A DNA stretch of 56,875 bases from an uncultured Blautia sp. (GCF_934371575.1 NZ_CAKRNY010000021.1:1-56875); one strand, 5' to 3'; positions 24,288 to 33,858 are shown, numbered from the stretch's first letter. A program made the numbers and translations. Notes: generated by a model not told the origin, from the sequence alone.

Positions 24288-26157
24288 ATGAAATTCGGAA
24301 ATGGCTGCTGGCTGCAGAGAGAAGGAATCGAGTGCTTTTCCCCGAAGGAAGCATACTTTGTAAAAACAACAGAGCAGGGCGTGACAATCTGTGCCCCGAC
24401 TGCAAACATCAATCACAGAGGCGACACTCTTGGCGGAATTAATCTGACTGTAAAGATCACTGCACCGGCACCGGAGGTGATCCGTGTTCAGGTAGCCCAT
24501 CATCTTGGTGTTCAGGCGAAAACACCGGAATTTGACCTGACTTTTGCGGAAGGCTTCAAACCGGAGATTGCAGAAAACGAAGAGGAAGTGATTGTAAAGA
24601 GCGGAAGTCTTGCCCTTCGCATTGACAGAAAAAACTGGAGCATGCGCTATGAGCGTGGTGGCAGGCTTCTTACCACAAGTGCAGGAAGAGACCGTTATGA
24701 GCTTCATCGACGGTATGCAGCAGCGCGGAATCGGACTTCGCGTATTCCATTTCGATTGCTTCTGGATGAAGGACTTCCGTTGGTGTGATTTTCTCTGGGA
24801 CAATCGTGTTTTCCCGGATCCGGCAGGAATGCTGGGCAGAATCAAGGCAAAAGGTCTGAACATCTGTGTATGGATCAACCCATATATTGGTCAGGAATCC
24901 TATCTTTTCCAGGAAGGAATGGAGAAAGGCTATTTCCTGAAACGTGCCAACGGCGATGTATGGCAGTGGGATATGTGGCAGCCGGGAATGGCAATTGTAG
25001 ATTTTACTAACCCAGATGCATGGAACTGGTATCAGGAAAAATTAGGCGCGCTGCTTGACATAGGTGTTGACTGCTTTAAGACTGATTTTGGCGAGAGAAT
25101 CCCGACAGATTGTGTCTATGCAGACGGCTCCGATCCTGTAAAAATGCATAACTACTATACTTATCTTTATAATAAATGTGTTTACGAGATCCTGGAAAAG
25201 AAGAGAGGAAAAGGCGAGGCCGTTCTTTTTGCCCGTTCCGCAACCGTTGGCGGACAGAAATTCCCGGTTCACTGGGGCGGCGACTGCTGGTCCGACTATG
25301 TTTCCATGGAAGAGAGCCTTCGCGGTGGACTTTCCCTTACCATGTCCGGATTCGGCTACTGGAGCCATGATATCGGCGGGTTTGAGAGCACTTCTACACC
25401 GGATGTTTACAAGAGATGGGCTGCTTTCGGCCTGATGTCCTCCCATTCCAGACTTCACGGAAGCAATTCCTACCGTGTTCCGTGGGCTTATGATGAGGAA
25501 TCTGTTGACGTGGTGCGCTATTTTACAGCTGTAAAGGCTGGCCTTATGCCGTATCTGTACCGCAATGCCATTGAGACCTCCAGGACTGGCGTGCCGGTAA
25601 TGAGAAGTACGGTTTTGGAATACACCCAGGACAGAACCTGTGCATACCTGGATAAACAGTATATGTTCGGCGATTCCCTGCTTGTTGCCCCGGTTTTCAA
25701 CGAGGACAGCAAGGCAATCTATTACCTGCCGGAAGGAACCTGGACACATTATCTGACCGGTGAGAAAAAGACCGGCGGAAAATGGTATGAGGAAGACTGC
25801 GGATACATGAGCATTCCTGTTTTTGTAAAAGAAAACAGCCTGATCGCAGTTGGCGCAGATACTACAAAACCGGATTATGATTACGCACAGGATGTGACCA
25901 TCAAAGCATATTGCCTGAAAGAGGGCGTGGAGACAAGCACTGTTGTTTACGGCATGGACAAAAATGTGGAGACAACCGTTTCTGTGAAAAAAGAGAATGG
26001 AAAGATTTCCATTCATGTTGAGGCGCAGAAGCCTTGCAAGGTTGTGCTGGTGGATGAAAATGTGGCTGGCGCTGACGGTGCTGCATGGGAAATGCAGGAC
26101 GGCGGCTGTGTGGTAAGCTTTGAAAAAGGCGGAGATGCAGATTGCACACTTAGATAA
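24288..26157 (+). pseudogene. GH31 alpha-xylosidase (YicI-like), internal deletion and frameshift
   Basis: Frame 1 from ATG 24288 gives about 130 residues of the N-terminal beta-sandwich of YicI-type enzymes, then loses similarity. From about 24680 a different frame continues with EETVMSFIDGMQQRGIGLRVFHFDCFWM and runs to 26157. That part covers the barrel with nucleophile Asp in CFKTDFGERIP, acid/base Asp in HWGGDCW, HDIGGF and the C-terminal sandwich. Compared with the family about 150 residues between these parts are missing, by recollection of E. coli YicI. The catalytic residues survive but the fold cannot be complete. Intact YicI releases alpha-linked xylose from xyloglucan fragments. 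A GGAGCGCAA ribosome site and AT-rich promoter stretch remain upstream. Confidence 0.85.
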
Positions 26158-26181
26158 AATGATGTAGAATTTATGTAATAC

Positions 26182-26243
26182 AAGGACGAGGCATAGAGGT
26201 TGAAATTTGGCATTGGTGGCAACGGCTATGCTTCGTCCTTTTT
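26182..26243 (+). terminator. Terminator after the GH31 gene
   Basis: AAGGACGAGGCATAG (from 26182) pairs with CTATGCTTCGTCCTT (26226-26240) with one G-U, loop about 29 bases, followed by TTTTT. Confidence 0.75.
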
Positions 26244-26364
26244 ACTATGAAAGACCTGGATGGCAGTTGTGGGAGCGCCATTGGCGCGGAATAGCTGACT
26301 TTATATATGGTAATGTTGCAGATAGGCGACACGTCCGTTTTAATAAAAAGAGAGGGAAAATATT

Positions 26365-28506
26365 ATGGATAATAAACGTGAAATGATAATTGAAGAGTTA
26401 GTTTCCAGGCTGACTTTGGATGAGAAAATCAGTATGATCCACGGAACCGGTCTGTTCCACAATGGCGGCGTGGAACGGCTTGGAATCCCGGAACTGGTGA
26501 TGTCTGACGGACCTATGGGTGTGCGAAACGATTTCGAGGACGCTCACTGGATGGTAATAGGCAATTCCGACGACTACGTTTCCTATCTGCCAAGCAACAG
26601 CGCACTGGCATCTACCTGGAACCGTGAGCTGGCTTACGAAACAGGAACTGTTCTCGGCGAGGAAGCCCGCGCACGTGGAAAAGACGTGATTCTGGCACCT
26701 GGTGTGAATATTAAGCGAAGTCCCCTTTGTGGACGAAATTTTGAATATATGAGCGAGGATCCGTATCTTACCGGTGAGATGGCTGTGCCTCTTGTGAAAG
26801 GCGTGCAGAGCGCAGACACCGCCGCCTGCGTGAAACATTTTGCCCTGAACAACCAGGAGACAGAGCGTCTGTGGGTAGAGGTGAAAGTCAGCGAACGTGC
26901 CCTTCGGGAGATTTATCTTCCAGCTTTCGAAAAAGTGGTAAAAGAAGGCCAGGTTTATTCTGTGATGGGAGCTTACAACCGTTATAACGGGGAACATTGC
27001 TGTGAGAGTAAAACTCTGCTGAACAGGGTTCTCCGCGACGAGTGGAAATATGATGGAATGGTGGTTTCCGACTGGGGCGGCGTGCATCTGACAAAGGAGG
27101 CTGCCACAAGTGGTCTGGATCTGGAAATGTCCGTTACCGATAATTTTGATGAGTATTGCATGGCAGAACCGCTGAAAAAAGCAGTAGAGAACGGCGAAAT
27201 CGCAGAAGAGCTGATTGATAAGAAGGTAAAGAACATTCTGAGGCTGATGTACAGACTGCATATGCTGGGTGAGGCTCCCCGTAAGCCAGGCTCTTACAAT
27301 ACGTCTGAGCACCGTCAGAAAATCCTGAATGCTGCCCGTGAATCTGTCATTCTTCTGAAAAATGATAGAAAACAGCTTCCGCTTTCCCAGGAAAAGACCA
27401 AAAAGGTTCTTGTGATCGGCGACAACGCTAACCGTATTCAGTCCTACGGCGGCGGAAGCGCAGAGATTAAAGCCCTTTATGAGATTACCCCACTTCTTGG
27501 GATTAAAATGCTTCTTGGCGGAAATGCGAAGGTAGATTTCGTACCAGGTTACTATGCCGACAATTTTGACCATATGAACACGGAAACCAACTGGCAGGCA
27601 GACAGCCTGGAAAATGGTGGTGGTTCTACCGGGGCAAATGGCGGTGTTGCGCCGGAAATCCTGGAGAAACAAGACACATATCGTGCGGAAGCAGTGAAAA
27701 AGGCAGCAGAGGGTGGCTATGACACAGTGATTTTTGTAGGCGGTCAGAATCATTTTCAGGATCTGGAAGGACATGACCGTCCGAATATGAAGCTTCCATA
27801 TGCACAGGATAAGCTGATTGAGGAGCTTCTTGGAGTGGTGCCTGACATGATTATGGTTATGTTTTCCGGCTCCCCAGTGGAAATGCCATGGATTTCCAGA
27901 GTGCATACTCTCGTATGGAGCTGGTTTAACGGAATGGAAGGTGGAACTGCTCTTGCGGAAGTCCTTTTCGGAAAAGTGAACCCATCCGGTCGTCTGCCGG
28001 AGACTTTTCCGGTATCTCATCTGGATTGCTCTGCGCATTGTATTGGGGAATTTCCTGGTGGAAAAACGGTAGATTACGCTGAGGGTATTTTTGTAGGTTA
28101 CCGTTACTATGACACCAGACAGGTGCCGGTACTTTTCCCATTTGGCTACGGACTTTCCTATACAGAATTCGTGTACAGTAATTTGCGCGTGGAAGGTACT
28201 TACCCGAATTTCAAAGTATCTGTAGACGTTACAAACGACGGAAACGCAGCTGGAAAAGAGGTTGTCCAGATTTATGTAGGAAAACCGGATTCTCAGGTAG
28301 AGCGTGCCATGAAAGAACTTCGCGGGTTCACCAAACTGGAACTGCAGCCTGGAGAAACCAAAACTGCAGAAGTTACTCTGGACGAAGCTGCTTTCACTTA
28401 TTTCGATGAAAATCTCCGCCACTTCGTAACCGAACCTGGGGAATATAAGATTTTCGCAGGAAAATCTGTGGCAGAAATTTGTCTGGCGGAGGGTATTAAC
28501 GTATGA
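26365..28506 (+). CDS. Glycoside hydrolase family 3 beta-glucosidase
   Basis: 713 residues without signal peptide. Barrel domain: SDGPMGVR near 47-54, KHFALNNQE near 157-165 and nucleophile Asp236 in MVVSDWGG. A sandwich domain follows (about 345-575) with an insertion, then the fibronectin III-like C-terminus (about 600-700; FPFGYGLSYTEF marks the border). The SDWGG nucleophile motif is that of classical beta-glucosidases, unlike the SDC form at 11651-13753. AGAGGG precedes the ATG. Its stop overlaps the glycerate kinase start by four bases. Probably part of the former xyloglucan- or glucan-type locus of which GH31 is decayed. Confidence 0.92.
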   Translation: MDNKREMIIEELVSRLTLDEKISMIHGTGLFHNGGVERLGIPELVMSDGPMGVRNDFEDAHWMVIGNSDDYVSYLPSNSALASTWNRELAYETGTVLGEEARARGKDVILAPGVNIKRSPLCGRNFEYMSEDPYLTGEMAVPLVKGVQSADTAACVKHFALNNQETERLWVEVKVSERALREIYLPAFEKVVKEGQVYSVMGAYNRYNGEHCCESKTLLNRVLRDEWKYDGMVVSDWGGVHLTKEAATSGLDLEMSVTDNFDEYCMAEPLKKAVENGEIAEELIDKKVKNILRLMYRLHMLGEAPRKPGSYNTSEHRQKILNAARESVILLKNDRKQLPLSQEKTKKVLVIGDNANRIQSYGGGSAEIKALYEITPLLGIKMLLGGNAKVDFVPGYYADNFDHMNTETNWQADSLENGGGSTGANGGVAPEILEKQDTYRAEAVKKAAEGGYDTVIFVGGQNHFQDLEGHDRPNMKLPYAQDKLIEELLGVVPDMIMVMFSGSPVEMPWISRVHTLVWSWFNGMEGGTALAEVLFGKVNPSGRLPETFPVSHLDCSAHCIGEFPGGKTVDYAEGIFVGYRYYDTRQVPVLFPFGYGLSYTEFVYSNLRVEGTYPNFKVSVDVTNDGNAAGKEVVQIYVGKPDSQVERAMKELRGFTKLELQPGETKTAEVTLDEAAFTYFDENLRHFVTEPGEYKIFAGKSVAEICLAEGINV

Positions 28507-29657
28507 AAGTTGTAATTGCAATCGATTCATTTAAAGGGAGCATGGATTCTATAGAGGCAGGAGTGGCAGCCGCGGAAGGAGTTAAGAGAGTTTATCCGGA
28601 TGCGGAGACAGTGGTTTATCCGCTGGCTGATGGCGGAGAAGGAACTGTGCAGGCACTGGCGAAAGGCCTTGGCGGAAAGCTGGAGCATGTGAAGGTCACA
28701 GGACCACTGGGAGAAAAGGTTGTCTGTGAGTATGCAATTGTGGGAAAAACAAATCCAACGGCTATCATAGAAATGGCTGGTGCAGCCGGAATTACTTTAG
28801 TTCCGCTTGAACTTCGCAATCCCATGTACACTACGACTTATGGTGTTGGAGAGGTGATAAAAGACGCAATCACTAAGGAATGCCGGAATTTTATCATCGG
28901 AATTGGCGGAAGCGCCACTAATGACGGCGGAATTGGAATGCTTCAGGCATTAGGTGCAGAGTTTCTGGATAAAAGTGGAAAACAGGTGCCATTTGGAGCA
29001 CTCGGTGTGGAAAAATTGGCTGCCATTAATTGTGAGAATATGCTTCCTGAACTAAAAGACTGCAATTTCCGCATTGCCTGTGATGTTGATAATCCCTTAT
29101 GTGGAGAAAACGGCTGCAGTCACATTTTTGGTCCGCAAAAAGGTGCAACACCGGAGCTGGTGGAGCAGATGGATGTGTGGATGGAGCGGTATGCAGAATT
29201 AAGTCGGTTTTACAGCTGCGATCCTGATTATCCCGGCAGTGGCGCTGCTGGAGGTCTTGGCTTTGCCTTTCGCACTTTTCTCCACGGAAATCTGGAGTCT
29301 GGCATAAACATTGTCCTGGATGAAATTGGCATAGAATCCCAGATGAAAACTGCGGATGTGGTTATTACCGGCGAAGGCCGTCTCGACGGTCAGACCGTAA
29401 GAGGGAAAGCCCCAATTGGCGTTGCCAGACTTGCCCGGAAATACGGCAAGCCCGTCCTCGCCTTTTCCGGCTCCGTCACAGATGATGCTGCCGCCTGCAA
29501 CCAGGCTGGAATCACGGCTTTTTTCCCCATTCTTCGGCAGGTGACCACTCTGGAAGATGCCATGCAGCCGGTCAATGCCCGGAAGAATATGTGTGATACG
29601 GTAGAACAGGTTTTTCGTTTGTTAAAAATATTTGAGAATTTCCCTTTCTGGGCTTAG
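28503..29657 (+). CDS. Glycerate kinase
   Basis: 384 residues. It belongs to the GlxK/GarK family that phosphorylates D-glycerate. IDSFKGSMDSIEAG (about 6-19) and LADGGEGTVQAL (about 41-52) form the N-terminal site; IGGSATNDGG (about 137-146) and GEGRLDGQT (about 287-295) are further family motifs. The start ATG overlaps the GH3 stop (ATGA), so the two are translated together. The pairing of a glycosidase and glycerate kinase is unusual but may only reflect operon shuffling. Confidence 0.92.
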   Translation: MKVVIAIDSFKGSMDSIEAGVAAAEGVKRVYPDAETVVYPLADGGEGTVQALAKGLGGKLEHVKVTGPLGEKVVCEYAIVGKTNPTAIIEMAGAAGITLVPLELRNPMYTTTYGVGEVIKDAITKECRNFIIGIGGSATNDGGIGMLQALGAEFLDKSGKQVPFGALGVEKLAAINCENMLPELKDCNFRIACDVDNPLCGENGCSHIFGPQKGATPELVEQMDVWMERYAELSRFYSCDPDYPGSGAAGGLGFAFRTFLHGNLESGINIVLDEIGIESQMKTADVVITGEGRLDGQTVRGKAPIGVARLARKYGKPVLAFSGSVTDDAAACNQAGITAFFPILRQVTTLEDAMQPVNARKNMCDTVEQVFRLLKIFENFPFWA

Positions 29658-29786
29658 AGCCTGAAACTTTTTTACGGTCAATTTTTTGGAACCCTGTAAC
29701 GAAAAAAATAATGAATGTCATTTGGAGTTTATGGTAATATATAAGAAATAGAGAATAAAATCATCATAGAAGCCGGAGGAACCTCA

Positions 29787-31066
29787 ATGGACATAAAAGA
29801 GTTGAATGATATTCTTAAAATAGGCGAAACCGTAGCGGTTGAATTTAAAAGATGTGGAAATGGAATAGAATCAGATACATATGAAACAGTATGCTCATTT
29901 TTGAATCGATTTGGTGGTGATATTTTTCTTGGTATATTGGATGACGGAACTGTGTTGGGAGTATCGGAAAAGGCAGCTCCTGATATGGTAAAGAATTTTG
30001 TGAAGGTTATGAGTAATCCAGCACTATTTTCTCCTACAATATATCTTGTACCGGAGATAATGAAATATGATGAAAATCGCACGATTATTCATATTCATGT
30101 TCCTGCAAGTGCAGAAGTACACAGCTATAAAAGAGTAATTTATGACCGTGTAGATGATGCCGATGTAAAAGTAACAGCTACAAGTCAGATTGCAGCAATG
30201 TATATCCGGAAGCAGAATACATTTACAGAAAAAAGAATTTATCCTTATGCAACAATGGCGGATTTGCGATTAGATTTATTGCCAAAAGTTCGCATAATGG
30301 CGCAGAATCATGCAGGTGGCAGACATCTATGGTCTGCAATGGAGGATGAAGAATTACTCAAGAGTGCAGGCCTATATGGAAGAGATATTACAACGGGGGT
30401 AGAGGGATATAATCTTGCGGCGATAATGTTGCTTGGAAAAGATGATGTTATCCTGAATGTTTCACCAGCTTATATGACAGATGCAATTGTAAGAAAGGTT
30501 AACGTGGATCGGTATGATGACAGGGAAATATAACGTTAGAGGAATTGGAACCAAATCCGAAGAATCCGGTTATTGCCAACTTTTTTAGAAATATAGGATA
30601 TGCAGACCAGCTAGGATCTGGTGTGCGGAATTTATTTAAGTATAGTAAGTTTTATTCAGGAGAAGATCCAGAACTTGTTGAAGGGGACATTTTTAGAATT
30701 ATAGTGCCTTTGAATGAAAACTATTCATTTGATTACCAAGAGATAAGTGAGAACGAAAAACCAGGCAACGCCCCTGAAAAACCAGGCAATGCTCCAGAAA
30801 AAGCTATCAGCAGATTTATGGCATATTATGAATTTTTTGCAAAGAAGGAAATAACGGAGAAGTATATGCAAAGTATCAGTTCTGTATATGATAAAGTTGG
30901 CAATGATACTCCATTTGGGCAAAGCGATGTCCAGAAATGGCTGGACTGTTCTAAGTGGAAAGCAACGAATATTATGAATATTATGAAGAATGCAGGAATT
31001 ATATATCAGGTAAAGGATTACGGATCAGGGAAGTATAAGTTTATAGATAAAAATAGTTTATCGTAA
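29787..31066 (+). pseudogene. AlbA_2 (Schlafen-like) DNA-binding / ATP-binding regulator with internal deletion
   Basis: Frame 1 (29787-30533) gives 248 residues of an AlbA_2-type protein (VAVEFKRCG, FLNRFGGDIFLGILDDG) and ends right after VDRYDDREI. In a different frame the next bases read TLEELEPNPKNPVIANFFRNIG, a motif that normally stands 60-80 residues further on, and continue to 31066 with a C-terminal winged-helix-like part (SDVQKWLDCSKWKATNIMNIM). The missing piece is the ATPase-like stretch. The junction lies near 30533-30537. Such proteins are common accessory regulators; targets are unknown. The two fragments could be expressed separately, but neither is a whole protein. Confidence 0.75.
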
Positions 31067-31109
31067 AAATATTGTATTAAATTTTGGTGAATTTCCCTTT
31101 TTCCCCCTC

Positions 31110-31138
31110 TTGACATCTACTGCAAACAAGAGTAATAT
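31110..31138 (+). promoter_or_regulatory. Promoter of the amino acid ABC operon
   Basis: Consensus TTGACA (31110-31115), 17-base spacer, TAATAT (31133-31138). Confidence 0.75.
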
Positions 31139-31149
31139 GAACTACAACG

Positions 31150-31192
31150 CAATGGCGCGTTAGTGTGATAACGCCGCCATTGCCTTTTTTTT
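31150..31192 (+). terminator. Leader terminator (candidate attenuator) before the amino acid ABC operon
   Basis: CAATGGCGCGTTA (31150-31162) pairs with TAACGCCGCCATTG (31169-31182) with one bulged G, then CC and eight T. It starts about 12 bases after the promoter -10 box and ends 78 bases before the gene. With the promoter above it would yield an RNA of only about 45-50 bases unless terminated transcripts are rescued. No T-box or known riboswitch pattern is visible. Confidence 0.65.
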
Positions 31193-31270
31193 ACCTCAAA
31201 ACGAGGAAACACGCCGGAAAAAGCCGGATGTGCTGTGATTAATGAGATTAACCAAGAGGAGGAAACAAAC

Positions 31271-32128
31271 ATGAAAAAGAGTTATTTATGGAGAAAAATG
31301 ACAAGTGGTCTTATGGCAGCAGCCGTTACTGTAACTGCAATGCCGGGACTTGGACTTACAATGGTACAGGCAGAAGAGAAGAAAACATTAAAGGTAGCAA
31401 TGGAGTGCAGCTACGCGCCATACAACTGGACACAGCCGGATGATTCCAACGGAGCAGTTCCTATTTCCGGAAGCTCCGATTACGCATATGGTTACGATGT
31501 TATGATGGCAAAGAAAATCTGTGACGAGCTGGGCTACGATCTGGAGATCGTAAAGCTTGACTGGGATTCCCTGGTACCGGCAGTGCAGTCTGGAAAAGTT
31601 GACTGCGTTATTGCAGGTCAGTCTATTACCTCCGAGCGTCAGCAGATGGTAGATTTTACAGAACCATATTATTATGCGTCCATCATCACCCTGGTAAAAA
31701 GTGACGGAGACTATGCAGACGCTGCAAGTGTAGCAGACTTAAAAGGCGTAACCTGTACATCCCAGCAGAATACCATCTGGTATGATTCCTGCCTGCCGCA
31801 GATCGAAGACGCAAACATCCTTCCAGCACAGGAAAGTGCACCTGCTATGCTGGTTGCCCTGGAGTCCGGAAAATGTGACGCTGTTGTAACCGATATGCCT
31901 ACCGGAATGGCTGCATGCGTAGCTTATCCGGATTTCAAGCTTCTTGATTTCTCCGGCACAGACGGTGATTTCGAAGTATCTGATGAAGACATCAACATCG
32001 GTATTTCTGTACAGAAAGGCAACACAGAGCTTCTGGATGCCCTGAACAGTGTACTGGATAAAATGACCGAGGACGATTACACCAAAATGATGGACGAGGC
32101 AATTTCTGTACAGCCACTTTCTGAGTAA
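31271..32128 (+). CDS. Polar amino acid ABC transporter, binding protein
   Basis: 285 residues, family 3 solute-binding fold (AMECSYAPYNW, YAYGYDVMMAKKICDELGYDLEIVKLDWDSLVPAVQSGKVD split around VIAGQSIT). The ATG at 31271 follows GAGGAGGAAA. Residues 1-34 form a signal peptide ending VQAEE, again without a lipobox cysteine. It is the first of three genes; the permease starts 15 bases after its stop. The amino acid bound is not clear from sequence. Confidence 0.92.
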   Translation: MKKSYLWRKMTSGLMAAAVTVTAMPGLGLTMVQAEEKKTLKVAMECSYAPYNWTQPDDSNGAVPISGSSDYAYGYDVMMAKKICDELGYDLEIVKLDWDSLVPAVQSGKVDCVIAGQSITSERQQMVDFTEPYYYASIITLVKSDGDYADAASVADLKGVTCTSQQNTIWYDSCLPQIEDANILPAQESAPAMLVALESGKCDAVVTDMPTGMAACVAYPDFKLLDFSGTDGDFEVSDEDINIGISVQKGNTELLDALNSVLDKMTEDDYTKMMDEAISVQPLSE

Positions 32129-32142
32129 AGGAGAGAAAAACT

Positions 32143-32934
32143 ATGCTTCCTGAAACTTTCTGGGGCCGGATCCAGTATCTGCTCCAGCAATACGGCGCCT
32201 CCTTTTTATCAGGAGCCGGAAATACAATGATCATAGCCATTGTAGGCACCTTTTTAGGGTGCCTTATTGGCTTTATAGTTGGAATTATTCAAACAATTCC
32301 TGTAGATAAACGGGATTCTACCGCCAAAAAGACACTGGTTGGATTTCTCAAATTTATTATGGCATGTTACGTGGAATTTTTCCGCGGCACCCCAATGATG
32401 GTACAGGCCATGTTCATCTATTACGGAAGTGCTTATCTGTTCAATATCAACATGTCCATGTGGTTTGCCGCGTTTTTCGTAGTATCTATCAATACCGGAG
32501 CCTACATGGCAGAAACCGTCCGAGGCGGAATCCTTTCTGTTGACGAAGGTCAGACAGAAGCCGCAAAAGCAATCGGAATGACCCATGTACAAACTATGAT
32601 GAATGTAATCCTTCCACAGGCATTGCGCAATATCATGCCCCAGATCGGAAACAACCTGATCATCAATATCAAGGATACCTGCGTCCTTTCCATTATTGGA
32701 ATTGTAGAACTTTTCTACACAACAAAAGGCGTAGCCGGAGCCTATTATACTTACTTTGAATCCTTTACCATCGCTATGGTAATGTATTTTATCCTTACTT
32801 TTGTATGCTCCAGACTGCTCCGCCTGCTGGAACACAAGATGGAAGGCCCTCAGAATTATGACCTTGCCACAACGGATACACTGGCTCACACAAGTGGTCT
32901 GTATTCCTACCCTAAGAAGAAGGAGGAGAAATGA
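32143..32934 (+). CDS. Polar amino acid ABC transporter, permease
   Basis: 263 residues of the HisM/GlnP type, with a full transmembrane region. The segment GGILSVDEGQTEAAKAIGMT (about 127-146) is the signature loop facing the ATPase. AFFRGTPM-like VEFFRGTPMMVQ stands near 82-93. GGAGAG lies upstream. Its stop overlaps the ATPase start (ATGA). Confidence 0.93.
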   Translation: MLPETFWGRIQYLLQQYGASFLSGAGNTMIIAIVGTFLGCLIGFIVGIIQTIPVDKRDSTAKKTLVGFLKFIMACYVEFFRGTPMMVQAMFIYYGSAYLFNINMSMWFAAFFVVSINTGAYMAETVRGGILSVDEGQTEAAKAIGMTHVQTMMNVILPQALRNIMPQIGNNLIINIKDTCVLSIIGIVELFYTTKGVAGAYYTYFESFTIAMVMYFILTFVCSRLLRLLEHKMEGPQNYDLATTDTLAHTSGLYSYPKKKEEK

Positions 32935-33677
32935 TCATGAGTGAAAAAATCCTTGAAGTCAAACATCTGGGAAAAGCCTTTGGCAGCAATCAGGTTCTGA
33001 GAGACATTGATTTTTCCGTAAGCCCGGGAGATGTGACGTGCATTATCGGACCGTCCGGTTCTGGTAAATCCACGCTTCTTCGCTGCCTGAATATGCTGGA
33101 AACTCCATCCACTGGAGAAATCAATTATCATGGAACTGACATCACCAGTAAGAACGTAAACGTTCCGGAATACCGTTCAAAGGTAGGTATGGTGTTCCAG
33201 AACTTTAACCTCTTTAACAACATGACTGCTCTGAAAAACTGCACTGTAGGTCAGGTGAAGGTTTTGAAAAAGAGCAAAGAAGAGGCAGAGAAAAAAGCTC
33301 TGTATTATCTGGAAAAAGTAGGAATGGCACCATACATCAACGCCAAGCCCAAGCAGCTCTCCGGTGGACAGAAGCAGCGTGTGGCAATTGCAAGAGCTCT
33401 TGCAATGGAGCCTGAAATCCTGCTTTTCGATGAGCCAACTTCTGCACTGGATCCCCAGATGGTAGGAGAAGTCTTGGAGGTCATGAGAGACCTTGCCCAT
33501 GAAGGTCTGACCATGATCATCGTAACTCATGAGATGGCATTTGCCCGTGATGTTTCCAAGAGAGTGATTTTTATGGCAAACGGAGTTATCGTAGAAGACA
33601 GACCGCCGAAGGAACTGTTCGAAAATCCGAAAGATCCGCTGACGAAGGACTTTCTGAGCCGTTTTCGCAATGCGTGA
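32931..33677 (+). CDS. Polar amino acid ABC transporter, ATPase
   Basis: 248 residues. Walker A GPSGSGKST (about 40-48), Q-loop VFQNFNLF, signature LSGGQKQRVA (about 143-152), Walker B ILLFDEPTSALD and the switch His in VTHEM. It is of the GlnQ/HisP type. AAGGAGGAG precedes two possible starts (32931 and 32937). The first overlaps the permease stop; the second gives a protein two residues shorter. Confidence 0.95.
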   Translation: MIMSEKILEVKHLGKAFGSNQVLRDIDFSVSPGDVTCIIGPSGSGKSTLLRCLNMLETPSTGEINYHGTDITSKNVNVPEYRSKVGMVFQNFNLFNNMTALKNCTVGQVKVLKKSKEEAEKKALYYLEKVGMAPYINAKPKQLSGGQKQRVAIARALAMEPEILLFDEPTSALDPQMVGEVLEVMRDLAHEGLTMIIVTHEMAFARDVSKRVIFMANGVIVEDRPPKELFENPKDPLTKDFLSRFRNA

Positions 33678-33678
33678 G

Positions 33679-33741
33679 CTAGAGCCTTTTTCAAACACGC
33701 TCTAGAAAAGCGCTTTGCAGATGGGGTTTCTGCATTTTTTA
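33679..33741 (+). terminator. Double hairpin terminator after the amino acid ABC operon
   Basis: A first stem CTAGAGC/GCTCTAG (33679-33685, 33699-33705) encloses TTTTCAAACAC. A second stem TGCAGA/TCTGCA (33716-33721, 33729-33734) is followed by six T and is the likely stop point. Confidence 0.6.
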
Positions 33742-33763
33742 TCCTTACTTCAATAAGTTAATG

Positions 33764-33793
33764 TTCACAGTGGCGGTAAATGTGTGCTATACT
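33764..33793 (+). promoter_or_regulatory. Promoter of the S1-domain gene
   Basis: TTCACA (33764-33769), 18-base spacer, TATACT (33788-33793), preceded by TG two bases upstream, 65 bases before the ATG. Confidence 0.5.
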
Positions 33794-33858
33794 GGACAAT
33801 AGATTAGGAAGCTACTGAGAAATTTTATATTTAACCGTAATTGAATTAAGGAGAATCC

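Noticed and set aside
25042..26016. A 324-codon minus-strand frame inside the GH31 gene
   Set aside because: Antisense shadow; the plus strand carries clear GH31 motifs throughout.
26398..28530. A 710-codon open frame on the minus strand, antisense to the GH3 gene
   Set aside because: It mirrors the GH3 gene almost end to end, its translation has no domain-like pattern and is rich in Cys, His and Phe as expected for an antisense shadow, and it has no ribosome site.
31150..31270. T-box or amino acid riboswitch before the ABC operon
   Set aside because: The leader is too short and I find no T-box sequence or specifier-type stem; only a terminator hairpin is supported.
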